Assembly (NCBI RefSeq): GCF_020085105.1 | Contig: NC_058055.1 | Location: 16,749,822 to 16,813,821 of the forward strand | Length of the DNA: 64,000 bases | Origin: Siniperca chuatsi | Lineage: Eukaryota > Chordata > Actinopteri > Centrarchiformes > Sinipercidae | Direction: 5' to 3' | Part shown: in pieces, positions 49,701-60,343 of the stretch | Layout: each line of letters starts with the position of its first letter | How positions within the stretch are numbered: the stretch's first letter is position 1 | The notes under the pieces: generated by a model | Databases searched by the model: none | The model's input: the letters and a program-made list of their open reading frames with translations, nothing else | Told to the model about the DNA's origin: nothing | Made by a program: the position numbers and the translations under genes

Positions 49701-52373
49701 AAAAAACACTTCCTCTTGGAAGCCTTGTTGGCCTTATCAGTGTATATCATCATGAACTATATTTAAAAGGCATACGTAAAAACGTATGTAAGATTTCATC
49801 ACTCTTCCTAAAAATAAAGAAATAAAAAAAAAAAATTTCATTGTTGTTTGGATGCACAGTACAGTACAATGCAAGTGCTAATACAGCACCCACACAGTAT
49901 TTATCTAATAGTAGCCTGCATTTAACCTTGTTTGCAGGATTGCAACAACCCACAGCAGCAACACCTCCAACTTGTAATTACCCACCTCATGTACAAAAGC
50001 ACAGTAAAAGATCAAGACAGTTGAAAGAGATAAGAAAAAATTAAAAAACAAAGAACACAACACATTTAAAAAATGAGATGGTGGCTAGCTGATATGTTTT
50101 GAGTTAGAACCATCTAATAAAGTGGCCAGGGAATATATTTTCTGATATTCTGCCTCCCACATATTTGTAAATTGGGCGGGGAAAACATTAGAAAAGTCCA
50201 GTTCAACCCCACTGCAAACTACAACATCAATAATGAACATTTAGTTAAATTAACACCACTCTGACAGTGTGAATCAAGACTGAACATTATCATCATTGTA
50301 AAAGGTAGAATTTATGCCTGAGCTGTTGTATTGGATTGCATTAGATTCTACAGGTGTACCTAATAAAGTGACCACTAAGTGTATAATTTGGTTCATCATC
50401 ATTACTGTATGCACAAATTGCATTCTGATAACAGGCATGTATACTCCACTGAAATGTATTTAAAATAAGAAATTAAGACTGACAAACTCTACAAACAAAA
50501 TCTTAATGACTTAACCTGCTGTAGTAAAAACCTAAAATGTAACAGTGACAGTGAAATGATAGTGAAAATCAGAAAACGAGAAAAACAGAAACAGCCACAA
50601 CAAAAAACAGATTCTTCTAAAGTCGATGGAGACACTTTTCTAACTGAACTAACACACTTTTCTCTGGTGTAAGGATAATTGCATGAAACAAGGGGTGCAC
50701 TGATCTGTAACACTACACTCAACATCAGTCCAATAATGGCCAAAGCACTGGATCATTTATCAGGAAAAAAACTAATCATACGATAAAAACTAGTTATTAA
50801 CAGCTTAGGTGTTATTTGAGACGGAAAAAAAGATCCTGATTTATAATGTTATTGCAGATTCAAGGCTTTGGTATTGAAAATGAAAGACATTCCCACATGA
50901 AACTGACTGTGAGAGATTAGACGTAGCATATCTATTAAGAGGAGTATCTAAAAAGGTTGACGTGTGACAGCAGATGCACCACTGACATACTGTTGAGACT
51001 AGTATTTCAAACAGAGCAAATTGTTTTTTGGTCAACCTATTAGAAAGATAGTCTGATTCTAAGAGCACTATGTTTATGAAATAAGGTTGTCTTTTAACAT
51101 CAGTCAAGACAATGACTCTAATGTGTATAGTAAGTTCATACACACGTGTCCCTTAACTTGGGATGAGGCTTGTGGACAGCTTGAGATTAGTTTTAATTGA
51201 ACTTTAACTCCATACAGTCATTGAGATCTGTTTTTCACATATCTCATGCTTTTAATATAAATGTGTTGTTGCTCTATGAATCATATGATGACAGTTTCCT
51301 TTGTAAATCTACTTAAAAACTTAATTTTATTTTAGCTACCACAAACCCAGCCCTCAAGATAGTGACATCATCCTCATCAAAAGTTGTTTACTTGGTTATT
51401 AAATAAAAAGGGCCTGTTCCAAGAAGCAGGTTTACTTAATTATCACGACTAACTCTGCTGAGTAAAAGAAAAGTCTCAGAAAAGTCATTCATATATGTCT
51501 GCCTCTTAGAACAGACAGGACAGGAAGCGGCTGTCCTCCTGGGTTACAATAAAAACACTATATACATTATATTGCACATTATACTTGCAACAATAGATAT
51601 CACAAAGATGCACGCACAGTGTTCAGACAAACAACACGATGTAGTAGGCTGCAACAACAGCATTAGCTACTACAGTATGATGTGTTTGGCTAACACGCTC
51701 CGTTGTCTTAACTGTCGGGGATCATGGGGGCATGGGCCTCGTTAGACACTGTGAGACATCGCCAGTAGCTAATTGGCAGGAAATTTACTATCCACGTACA
51801 AATATCTAGCCACTTAGCTTACCATCAGTGATGCTTCGCTTTCTAGTCGGGATATAATGTTAGGTGAATGCATAGCGGAGGCAGCGGGCATCACCATTGT
51901 GGGACAGGGCGTGATTCTGCAGCAGCACTATCAGAAACAGTACACAGAGCCGACCTGGGCTTAGCAATGCTAGCGGAATTAGCTAACTGGATAGCTTTCG
52001 TTCTGGATCGGAAATAAATGAATTAGCAGTTTGCAATATTGTGTTTTTCCTGGCCTATACGAACCAGCGAGGAAAATGGTACAGCGGGAGATGCCATTGT
52101 AAAACACGCATTTCTATTTATGCCACAAGGATGAAGATTGGCAGCTAGCCAGCTAGTCGGAGCTAACAGCTGAGGGGCTATCGCCGTGACGTCACGGCCT
52201 GTATCCTCTCCTCTGCCAGCGACAAAAGCTGCTGATGCTGCCCGGCTAAAGCCGCCTAGCTAGCCGGTTAGCTTAGAAGCCACTTAGCGGTTTAGCTAGT
52301 GCACACAGATCCACCTGCGCCCCGGTACTCACGCTTTGTCCACCAGCTCTCTGACTTTCCACATATTCAGCAT
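39456..52373 (-). CDS. clint1: Clathrin interactor 1 (epsinR, enthoprotin), ENTH-domain adaptor; 12 exons, 642 aa
   Basis: Exons: 52373-52333, 47954-47850, 47592-47496, 47012-46904, 46626-46441, 45686-45518, 42703-42487, 42392-42317, 42156-42091, 41330-41008, 40547-40367 and 39814-39456 (stop). Phases join without a break. Exons 1-5 encode the ENTH domain (about residues 1-150): MLNMWKVRELVDKATNVV, DDPWGPSGQLMGEIAK, then KNWRRVYK and YHFIDENGKDQGINVR. In mammals this domain binds PI4P and SNAREs such as Vti1b. The rest is disordered: a Ser/Asp/Lys linker, IGGFADF and GEFGDWNAF motifs typical of gamma-ear (AP-1/GGA) ligands, an LFDLM clathrin-box-like motif, and a Met/Gly/Pro-rich tail ending NFGSFGK. 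The protein acts in clathrin traffic between the trans-Golgi and endosomes. The length fits the human protein (625). The 4.4-kb intron 1 and the introns between exons 6 and 10 contain transposons. Exon 9 uses the acceptor at 42157-42158, the only one that keeps frame. Confidence 0.95.
41601..42005. mobile_element. MITE with ACTGTATATAAAGATGG inverted ends and a perfect 9-bp target duplication
   Basis: The left end CAGACTGTATATAAAGATGG mirrors the right end, which reads CCATAGACTGTATATATAG on the other strand. The flanks are TCTGGAGCA at 41592-41600 and TCTGGAGCA at 42006-42014, a perfect 9-bp direct repeat. A 9-bp duplication is typical of Mutator-like (MULE) insertions. The element is 405 bp, noncoding, in the clint1 intron between exons 9 and 10. 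Confidence 0.88.
43150..44386. mobile_element. hAT-like element (inner), nested in the outer hAT
   Basis: The left end CAGTGTTTCCCATTAATTAC mirrors the right end CATGTGGGAAACATTG. CACCACAG/CTGTGGTGG blocks follow inside both ends. The flanks TATTAATC (43142-43149) and TTTTGATC (44387-44394) agree at 6 of 8. The interior holds a CA microsatellite (43338-43366) and a perfect hairpin (43425-43464). There is no long open frame. Confidence 0.82.
43425..43464. repeat. Perfect 18-bp inverted repeat (hairpin)
   Basis: TACTTTTTCCTCGAGTTG is followed by TCGT and then its exact reverse complement. It sits inside the inner hAT element. Confidence 0.95.
45281..45487 (+). mobile_element. tRNA-derived SINE with target-site duplication
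   Basis: The body (about 45299-45471) starts GCCCCGGTAGCTCACCTGG with an A-box-like TAGCTCACCTGGTAGAG. A perfect B box, GGTTCGAGTCC, lies at 45356-45366. A tRNA-unrelated part containing TTTGCTGCATGTCATCCCC and an A-rich tail follow. It is bracketed by AACATGTATATCTGTGTG (45281-45298) and AACATGTATATGTGTG (45472-45487), a target duplication with a 2-bp indel. It lies in clint1 intron 6, a few tens of bases from exon 6. Confidence 0.88.
45885..46075. repeat. Dispersed repeat fragment (GATTAATCG / TTGTTTGGTCTATAAAATGTC)
   Basis: It begins GAGCTGCTGCAAATTATTAT and contains CGATTAATTGTTTGGTCTAT and CGACTAATCGATTAATC, the signature of the CTGCAACTAA-end teleost repeat also seen at 8800-9067 and 14345-14547. 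In clint1 intron 5. Confidence 0.6.
46649..46701. repeat. (AC)n microsatellite upstream of the clint1 exon 5 acceptor
   Basis: About 26 AC units. In the transcript it is (UG)n ending about 20 nt before the acceptor of exon 5 (46626). Confidence 0.95.
50095..50390 (+). repeat. Possible LINE tail remnants (CTAATAAAGTGxCC)
   Basis: CTAATAAAGTGGCCAGGG at about 50114 and ACCTAATAAAGTGACCACT at about 50359 resemble the widespread fish LINE 3'-tail phrase. They are about 245 bp apart in clint1 intron 1. No coding remnant is seen. Confidence 0.4.
52183..52198. promoter_or_regulatory. Perfect 16-bp palindrome containing a CRE (TGACGTCA)
   Basis: GCCGTGACGTCACGGC lies about 135 bp inside clint1 intron 1, within the CpG-rich region around exon 1. 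CRE palindromes are bound by CREB/ATF proteins. Regulation of clint1 by it is inference. Confidence 0.6.
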
Positions 52374-52620
52374 CTCCGCACGGAACTGCGGGCTCGCCGC
52401 CTCGATACTGCGTCGCCCCCGTGTCTCTACGCCCCACAAGACAGAGGTGGTATCCGGTTACCGACGACAATTCCCCCCCCTACTCCTCGATGAGCTCCGG
52501 TAGTACAGCGGTCGCTGCGGTTAACGGACCGGCCCCAGTTGCTACGGAAACGTCGTTATCTGTCTACGTCACTGAAACGTCGAGATGTGCCCTCGCTCGC
52601 GGCCCATGTATGTTTATGGA
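52374..52620 (-). promoter_or_regulatory. clint1 5' UTR and CpG-rich promoter
   Basis: Directly upstream of the clint1 ATG the sequence is dense in CpG, with a CRE half-site (TACGTCAC near 52564) and no TATA box. The transcription start cannot be placed. Confidence 0.45.
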
Positions 52621-54228
52621 CAAAGCTCAAAACCAGAATGGCGCAGGAACAATGAGGCAATGAATTTAATCTTTCTGGATTTCTGTAGGAAGATCCTAAG
52701 CTCCGGATGGCGCAGTGCCTTGTACAAGGACACTTCAGCTCAGTGGGTGTTTGGGCCATAGATATGGTTTTGGGAATACTGAAGTCCTTTTTATTTTTAT
52801 TTTATTTTTTACAGTTTATCTTCATGATGCTCTAAAAGCCTCCATGAGTTTCCACCCCTCTGTGTCATCTTCCCTTTAAAAACCACTATGTGTAACCTAC
52901 CTGACTTTAAAATGATATAATGTAAACTTTTGTTAATGGTAGTAGTTCCAGCTGCCTCAGAGCTGTTTCAAACACATTTTACATCATATTTGACTAACAA
53001 CTCTGCTGATCACAAATTGGTTGTACATGAAAATGGTATTCATTTAGAATATATGTTTCATTTTAGATGTTTCAGTATGTTAGAATAAAATATAAGCGAC
53101 CACAGTGACCTGGGTGCCGTATCACTTGTTTTGTGTGTAATAGTGTAGAGTGTGTGTGTTTGTGTAAATACATGTGAATGTTTGAGTGGAAAAATAATTA
53201 TTTGTCCTCACGATTTCTTCATTGTTTGTCTGTGTGTAAGACAGACAAGCTGAGTGCATTCACAAACAGATATATCACACACATATTCATATGTTACATT
53301 TTGCAAACCGGAATACAGCTTGGGTGTCTGTGTCCCCTGTTCTCCAAACGTTATGTTTGCATGCATTGAAACAATGGAGCAAAACTGTGTTAGACATTGT
53401 TTGTGGTTGTATGATTGCACTGGCTGATTTTCAACATCTTGTTGGCTTTTGGTTGGTCACCAGGGCTACTGTGAAACCCCCTTAGCAGCATTACAAAGAG
53501 CATGAGAGCCTCTGTGCTACAGCAAAACAGGAAGCAGTCTTATGGGTGTATATGTGTACAAGAACAGCCAAGGGATTATATATAATGTGGCATAGAGCCA
53601 AAGTGCAGTTTAGGAGTATTTCACACAGTTGTCTCGGAGCTATTGGCAGGAGATGAAATCCACCTGTATCTCCCATCAGGTGTCTTTGACATTTCAAATA
53701 ACCACATCAACTTCCGTGGCTTCCTTCCTTCTTTTTTAAGGATGTTGTATATGTAGAGGTTGCTGTCTGTGTGTGACTTGATCTGTCACAAACCCTGCTG
53801 TCCTTTGGAAAATGCTGATATGTCTCTGCACAGCTGTCTCCAAGACACATTTCTATATATTTACTACCAAATAAGATGATTCTGACTGTGACTTTACTGT
53901 GCTGTTGTAGCACTCTCTATAACATGAAAACAACATTCAAACAAATGAGCAAATTAAAGATTAATTTAAGTTTTTGCATTCTGCTTGTTATCACTGAGTT
54001 TAGGGGTTCATATACTTCCCATAAGATTTGGAATGCACTGATGTCCACATACTGAAACTTTTTGGGTTCAAATCTGGATCACACTGTGTAAGGAATTATT
54101 GATGCAGCACATGAACAACGTTTGGCTTCAGATGGGGCGTGGGCTATTAATGAAGATACAATCTGTGTAAATTAGGTAAAGTTAGGTTTCATGAAGCAAG
54201 ATTCGTAAAACAGGATAAAATTAACTTT

Positions 54229-54530
54229 AAAGGGACAATTCACCCTAAAATCAAAAATTCATATTTTACCTGTAGTGCTATTTATCCATCTAGACTGTTT
54301 TGGTGTGAGTTGTAGAGTTTTGGAGATATCGGTCGTAGAGATGCATTTTTGGAATATAATAGGACTAGATGGCACTCGGCTTGTGGTGCTCAAAGCACCA
54401 AAAAACAACATTTGAAACTCAACAGTAATGTCTCTTTCCAGAAATCATGACCCGGTTACTCAAGATAATCCACACACCTTGTTGTGAGCAGTTTCATGTA
54501 GGAACTATCGGTAGAAAGAAAATTGTTTCT
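54229..54530. repeat. Dispersed repeat copy B, inverted relative to 36796-37110
   Basis: It begins AAAGGGACAATTCACCCTAA and contains TATCCATCTAGACTGTTTTG, AATCATGACCCGGTTACTC and GTTTCATGTAGGAACTATCG. These match the reverse complement of the copy near 37000, 17 kb away. Confidence 0.78.
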
Positions 54531-54543
54531 AACCCTAACCCTA

Positions 54544-54561
54544 GATACGATAGATAGATAA

Positions 54562-54604
<43 letters not shown>
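54544..54604 (+). repeat. (GATA)n microsatellite
   Basis: About 14 GATA units with one AATA interruption, directly after the copy B repeat. Confidence 0.95.
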
Positions 54605-54605
<1 letters not shown>

Positions 54606-56042
54606 CCAGCTTCATGTGCTGTGGGACACAGACAGACTTATTATTACAAATACACACTCCCTTTGGATGCACTCATGGAAACTGCAAATTAAATGCCAGT
54701 TTGTTTGTATAATGCCACTGTTATTTTTTCTGACAAAAAGTGAATTATTTTCCATATACTAAATGCTGACTGGATTTTTTTGGGAGGGGATTATCACAGC
54801 CTGGGACATGTCAATGATTAGCAACAACATTGATTTTTATGCATTATTATTTTTTGTGCAGTGTCAGATAAAAAAAAAAACCTCCCTCTGGTGTTGTTAG
54901 TGGACAAAAATGTCTGCGTTAAAAAACTGCCTAAAATTATTATCTATTAATATCATTTTCCACTTTCACTGAGTTAACTTTTTCAGTCCCGATCATAACT
55001 ATTAAATATTCATTCATTTTCAGGAATTAATATCCTATTACCTTATTTTGTTCTAGAAATAAAACAAAAACACAAGTTTACCTTGAACAAGAACAAGATT
55101 TATTTGCCAAAATTCAAGAACATTCCAAACAGAAATAGTATGTGTGTGTCCTTATGCTCACTTTCAGACTGCATGACTGCATCCAAAGCTTCTCACAATG
55201 TCAAAGATCTTTTCTCCATCTTGCCAGGTATGAAATGACTACCAGGTATGAAATGACTCAGCATACTGTAACTCAAATACAGAAATTTACTACACCTATT
55301 AGGTTTCATTTATTATATTCTATTGTGTATGAAGGATTGCGAGTGCATGTGTGTGCGTGTATGAATGTGTGTCTATGTGAGTTGGTGGCTGGGTGGTGGT
55401 GTGTGCATGTGTGTGAGAGAGACAGAGATGGAGAGAGAGAGGGAGGGAGGAATTGTAACTGCTGTACAATATAATTTCTATTTTTTGGACTTTATTGGTT
55501 CCATTATACAGCAATAGTGCCCCTACAGGAAACCAGGAAAATAGCATGCATTTTGCCTATATACCAAACATAGGAAAATGGCTTCATCTGGTGGAAAATA
55601 GTAAAAACAAATTTGAAGCCAAGACTCCTTGCCTGACATAAGCCTGACATAATGGTATGCATGATTTTATGCTATAATGGCCATGGGATCAAAAATTGCA
55701 GTGTTAATGGGTTTCAATGGGGACATTTTTGTCCTGAACAGCACCAGAGGGAATATTTTGTGTACAGAGTGTATTATAGACTTATTATGGGATGTGAGGT
55801 TGAAATTTCAAAATTCAAACAAAAACTCACATTCTTGCCATTTGTATAGAGAAATTAAAATATTCTATATTATAACATTGTTAAAAAAGACCTAAAGTGA
55901 TTATATCATATAAGCCACGTTGGGGCGATACTTGTGTAACCTGCAGTGGTGCTTTTTGTACTTTTTCAAGCAGAAAGCATACAGTCTGTGGTATAAGGTG
56001 AAAAGGTGGAAGTCTGGCCATGTCACGACAACGAGAACACTG

Positions 56043-56110
56043 TGACGTCATCACGTTCTGAACCCTGCAGTTATGACGTCATGCAGAATGTTCAACAGAA
56101 TGTTCTGTTG
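56043..56110 (+). promoter_or_regulatory. Twin CRE sites and an 18-bp palindrome upstream of the coiled-coil gene
   Basis: Two perfect TGACGTCA octamers lie at 56043-56050 and 56074-56081 (31 bp apart, about three helical turns). The palindrome CAACAGAATGTTCTGTTG follows at 56093-56110; its GAATGTTC halves resemble heat-shock or steroid-receptor half-sites. The cluster is about 215-280 bp before the ATG, fitting a core promoter. Binding by CREB/CREM/ATF is inferred from the motif only. Confidence 0.6.
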
Positions 56111-56324
56111 GGTTAAAACCTCCTGACAAAACTCCAGTTAGTTACAACCTGACCTCCAACAGAGAAACATCTCTCAGTGGAAACAGAGTGACAACTACCG
56201 AAAGTAGAACACTACTACAACCAAACACGACAATACAGCAAGAATACAACTACCAAAAGTGCACTAGAACTACAAGCAAAACTATAACACTACAACACCG
56301 CTACAGTATCTGTGTTCAGCCAAC

Positions 56325-58574
56325 ATGGAGAAAAGCGACAACTCAAGAGACGAGGTAAGACTTTCTAAACAGGAGAGTTTAACGCTTATTTAGGACAGCC
56401 TAGTTTTTATTTTATTTCTTCATTTTTTGAAGCTTCAACAAATACAATCATTATAAATAAGAGAGGGGATGAATTGTCAATACTGCCCTCCCACATTGGT
56501 AGCCTGATATTCAGACATCTTTACCCCTTATTATATTATTACATTATATCATATTAGAGAGATGTGGGAAGCAATTCAGAGGTCTGGAATCAGGCTACCA
56601 CAATGGATGGCTAATGAGCTGATTGAGTTATTTTACATTTTGTTTTTCATTTCCACAATAGTTTCTAATTTACATGAACTTGTTGTACTGAGACATCTGA
56701 ACTGTACAATGTTAAAATGTTTTTAGTGCTTTGAGTTTTACAACATGACTGCTGTAATGTGTTTACTAAGAGTCAGGGACACAAGGTGAAACAGACTTTG
56801 CGTTGCTGTAGTTTACATGACATGAGTTTTTGTGGATATGATGCAGTTGGCTTGAGGATACTTCCATTTGATATTAAGTGACTGTATTTAAGTGAAATAT
56901 GGAAACACAATTTCACTGAAATACCATCACTCAATAGTAAACTGAGAATTTGACTGTTTTGGCTGAAGCAATTGAGGGACATTTCACTTTGCTGGTAGTG
57001 ATGCAGGGCTCTTTTACAACGGATGTAAATGGCTACATTTCATTCAAATGTGTGAAAAACTAAAGATGAAAGACCCCCTCTCTTTCTGTGTGTATCCAAA
57101 GTTAAGATGGGACAGTACTTTTACCTATTGCCTGTATACTTGCGTCTTTCAGTGCTCACAGTGTACTCCCAGCAGAACCCTGCACGCCTTGCGACAAGCC
57201 CTTCTGGACTCCAAAGCAGAAAACAAGCAGCAGGCTGCAGAAAATGCTGCTCTGAGGGAGCAGATAGCCAGCAAGGAGCTCAGCTGTGAGCAAGAAAAAA
57301 AGAAGCTCCTGGATGAAAGGGACAGTTTAGTGTCAACTCTGTTCATGGCCAAAAATGACATGGATGACCTGGTGAAGGCTTTAGAGTCCATAAGAGCCAG
57401 TCAAAAACAGTTTTACACTCAGCGCACTCATTTGGAAAGACAAATGAAAAAAAACGAAGAAGAAGTCCGCTCCTTGAAGGAAAGTCTGCGCTGCCAGCAG
57501 ATGGAGACCGAGGAGGTCAAAAAATCCTGGAAGGCAGAGTGCGACAAGTTCAATGAGATGAAACTTTCCTTTGACAAAACTGTGATACAGATCAATGCAG
57601 ACTGGGAAAGCCGGTGGATTATTAGACAGGAGGAGGTAGCCGCGGAGCTGAAAACTCTGCAGCAGGACTGTGAGAAGAAGGCGAGCCAGGTCATCCAGGA
57701 CAAGGATGATGTGATCACCAGTGTCAGAAAGGAAATGATGGCACTAGTAGAGGGAAATCTGGCCAAGCTGAGAACAGTACAAATGGAGATCCACCAGAGC
57801 GAGACAGAGTGGCAAACAAAACACAAAGCTCTGGAGGATCATCTCAGGTGTGAGCTGGCAGCAAAGGAGGAGAGCTTTAAGAAAACACAGGAGCTGCAGA
57901 AAGACAGCAGAGAGATGGAGGAGAAGTGGCTCGCCAGGGAAGAGGAGTGGCTCAACAAGGAAGAGGAGTGGCTCGCCAAGGAAGAGGAGTGTCTCAACAA
58001 GGAAGAGAAGTGGCTCGCCAAGGAAGAGGAGTGGCTCAACAAGGCGAGCAAGATGGAGGAGGAGATGAAGCTCCTGATCCAGCAAAATGTTGAACTTCAG
58101 GTACGCCAGTCAGTTGATCATTTTGACTGGAATAATAACTTGTTAGATTCTAACAGTTTGTTTCAGATTTAGTCTGTGGAAGAGAAAATACTGAATTATA
58201 TGCTGTCTCTGTCTTTTCAGGAGCTCGCCTCAAAAACTGACAAAGAGAAGGCGAAGATGAAAAAGGAGGAAAAGAAGGCAACAAAGGAGACAGAAAAGAG
58301 ACTGAAGAGGGAGAGAAAAGAGGAGGAGGAGAGAGAGAAGAAAGAGAAAGAAGCAAATGAGAAGAAGGAAAAGGAGCGATTGAAGAGAGAAAAGAAAGAA
58401 AAGGAAGAGAGAGAGAAGAAAGCGAAGAAGGAGAGGAAGGAGAGAGAGAAGAGAGAGAAGAAAGAGAAAGAAGCAAATGAGAAGAAGGAAAAGGAGCGAT
58501 TGAACAGAGAAAAGAAAGAAAAGGAGGAGAGAGAAAAGAAAGCGAAGAAGGAGAGGAAAGAGATCGAGAAGTGA
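56325..58574 (+). CDS. Unrecognised coiled-coil / charged single-helix protein; 3 exons, 443 aa
   Basis: Exons: 56325-56354 (MEKSDNSRDE), 57153-58100 and 58221-58574 (stop TGA). Every junction is GT-AG and phase 0. The ATG has a good context (CAACATGG) and follows a 5' UTR behind two CRE sites. Residues 11-326 form a long heptad-rich coiled coil, starting CSQCTPSRTLHALRQ, with LREQIASKEL and RWIIRQEEVAAELKTLQQD. Residues 267-308 are six 7-residue units of the type EEEWLNK / EEEWLAK. Exon 3 is almost only Glu, Lys, Arg, Asn and Ala, so it resembles a single-alpha-helix domain, and it contains a 40-residue direct duplication running to the stop. There is no signal peptide, membrane segment or enzyme motif. 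I do not recognise the family. The repeats invite spurious matches to trichohyalin or golgin-like proteins. A structural or cytoskeletal role is only a guess. A poly(A) signal (AATAAA) lies near 58948. Confidence 0.75.
57921..58044 (+). repeat. 21-bp coding repeat array (six heptads) in the coiled-coil gene
   Basis: Units of the type GAAGAGGAGTGGCTCAACAA encode EEEWLNK or EEEWLAK, alternating N and A. This suggests a 42-bp higher-order unit. One unit has Cys in place of Trp (EEECLNK). Confidence 0.92.
58332..58571 (+). repeat. 120-bp tandem duplication in the last exon of the coiled-coil gene
   Basis: Units 58332-58451 and 58452-58571 are nearly identical, including KEANEKKEKERL in both. Visible changes include LKR to LNR and KERE to KEIE. 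The second unit ends exactly at the stop codon. Confidence 0.93.
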
Positions 58575-58846
58575 GAGGAGTAACATAATTTTCTCCCTTC
58601 CTAACCCCCTCACCTCTTTCTCCCTTTCACCCCTACCCTCTCAACATGCCTACTCCTCCTACCCTCTTACCCCCCATCTCCCCATCCAGCTTTCCCCCCT
58701 CCCATTCTTCCTCTCCTTCCTCACCCTCCACCCCCTCAACCCTCCTATCACCCCACCCTCTTACCCCTTTACCCCCTCCTCTTACCCTCCACTCCCAGAC
58801 TTCCCTCCTCCCATCATCCTCTCCCACCTTCTCTGTCCTCTTCCAG

Positions 58847-58940
58847 GGCAGCTCAGTGATCAGCACTGCAGCCTCACAGAAACAAGCTGCTGGTTTCCAT
58901 CTGGGCCGGCTTCTTCTTCTTGTGTGGAGTTTACGTTATC
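58847..58940 (+). repeat. SINE-like fragment in the 3' UTR of the coiled-coil gene
   Basis: GGCAGCTCAGTGATCAGCAC, GCCTCACAGAAACAAGCTGC and TGTGTGGAGTTTACGTT follow in the order of a very common fish tRNA-related repeat (GTGG..AGTGGTTAGCACTG..GCCTCACAGCAAGAAGG..GTGTGGAGTTTGCATGTT). It is just before the AATAAA at about 58948, so it may form part of the mRNA end. Confidence 0.6.
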
Positions 58941-59218
58941 GCACTTTAAATAAAAACAGAAATGTAAAAATAATTAAATTATATCTGTATATCTGAATAT
59001 AGTCTTCATATACCCTGCTAAAAAACTTGACAGCAAATGTTTAATTTACCTTATTTGACTTATTTGACATCTTTAAAGATGACCCTTCATTTTCACCTCA
59101 ATATGATATGAAGTAATTTTTGGAGTCTCTATGTTTTACTACAGATGATACATTTCATACAGCTGGAAATACTACCCCCCAGTGAAAAAAGTGAAATACT
59201 GCAAAAAATCCTGCAAGG

Positions 59219-59865
59219 CAGAGTGGTGGAAAGTAACTAAGAACATATACTCAAGTACTGTACTTAAGTACAATTTTGAGGTACTTGTACTTTACTTGAG
59301 TATTTACATTTTCTGCTACTTTATACTTCTATACTACTAAGTTTATTGTACATTTGACTCCATTACGTACTTTTCAGTGGGAGGATGGGCTTGAAGAATT
59401 ATGTACTTGAATCAGATCTTGAGTGAAGATTGGAGATTTCATTCAAATTTTAACTTTTATTCCAAATAACGGTTGGTATACATGAACCTGAATGATGAAA
59501 ACACTATTTTATTGAACAAACCTCCAACACTAGAAAACACTCAGGAGTACTCCTCCAATTTTGTTATTTTTACAACAGAAAATATTAAGATTTGCTTTTT
59601 TTCTACATCTGGATCTACATCAAGATACTGAATTTTTTTAATTTCAAGTGAGTCAGACTCATTAAACCACTGAGTTATGGCCATGTAAATGACTCCTGCT
59701 GCTGCAAGTAGATGCGTGCAGCAAAATTGGTCTCTAATTTAATGTTGTTTTTCAATGCCTATAAAAGTTCTTGCTTTTCTTGTATTCATTGTTTTACAAC
59801 ATTGAATCAATGTGGCTGTTTTACACTGATCAACAGAAAAGATCAGGATACTTCATCCACCACTG
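59219..59865. mobile_element. MITE with CAGTGGTGGA inverted ends (copy 1)
   Basis: The left end CAGAGTGGTGGAAAGTAACTA is followed by ACTCAAGTACTGTACTTAAG. The right end reads GATACTTCATCCACCACTG. This is a common teleost miniature element with TACTT/AAGTA-rich arms. About 650 bp, noncoding. No target duplication was recognised. Confidence 0.75.
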
Positions 59866-60343
59866 TGTCACCCCTCAAAGATATCTCATGTGAAAGTAGA
59901 CAGTGCAAACATTACAATATTAACAGCAGTAGAAGTTACAGTAGCATATTTATCACATTTTTTTAGAAAACATTTTGTCGTTTGCACATTAGAAACCACC
60001 AGTATCTCCCTGCTAATGACAAAATCATTTGTGTGGAACATCTGCACTCTACCCCGCCTCATCACTAGATGGCACTGTAATCCTGCTGTTGCCTCTATTG
60101 GTTGGTGAAACCTCTTATATATAGTAGATATCACAGTTATGTCACATTAGGACCATAATAGGACTGTCTGTTTAAAGTTTAAGTTTGGAAGCCTTGAAAA
60201 ACACAAAATATTTTCACAGTTTCAAACTTGACAGAAAAATGTGCTGTTTTCCTAACTACTGCCATCATGCTGTCAGACCTGTAAATTCCCTATTACATTT
60301 ATTACACATGGTTGAAGCATACTCACTAAATATGGCTTGCAGA

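Larger units (their letters stand above)
52621..56040. other. Intergenic region between clint1 and the coiled-coil gene
   Basis: No supported gene. It contains a dispersed repeat (54229-54530), a GATA microsatellite (54544-54604), GA-rich runs near 55424-55452, and a probable diverged mobile-element fragment at about 55480-55900 around GGGTTTCAATGGGGACATTT. Confidence 0.55.

Noticed and set aside
54529-54545. Telomere-like TAACCCTAACCCTA
   Set aside because: Only about two and a half units; too short to call an interstitial telomeric site.
58230-58613. Minus-strand Leu/Phe-rich frame resembling a multi-pass membrane protein
   Set aside because: Reverse translation of the Glu/Lys-rich exon on the plus strand, which is supported by splice sites and phase.
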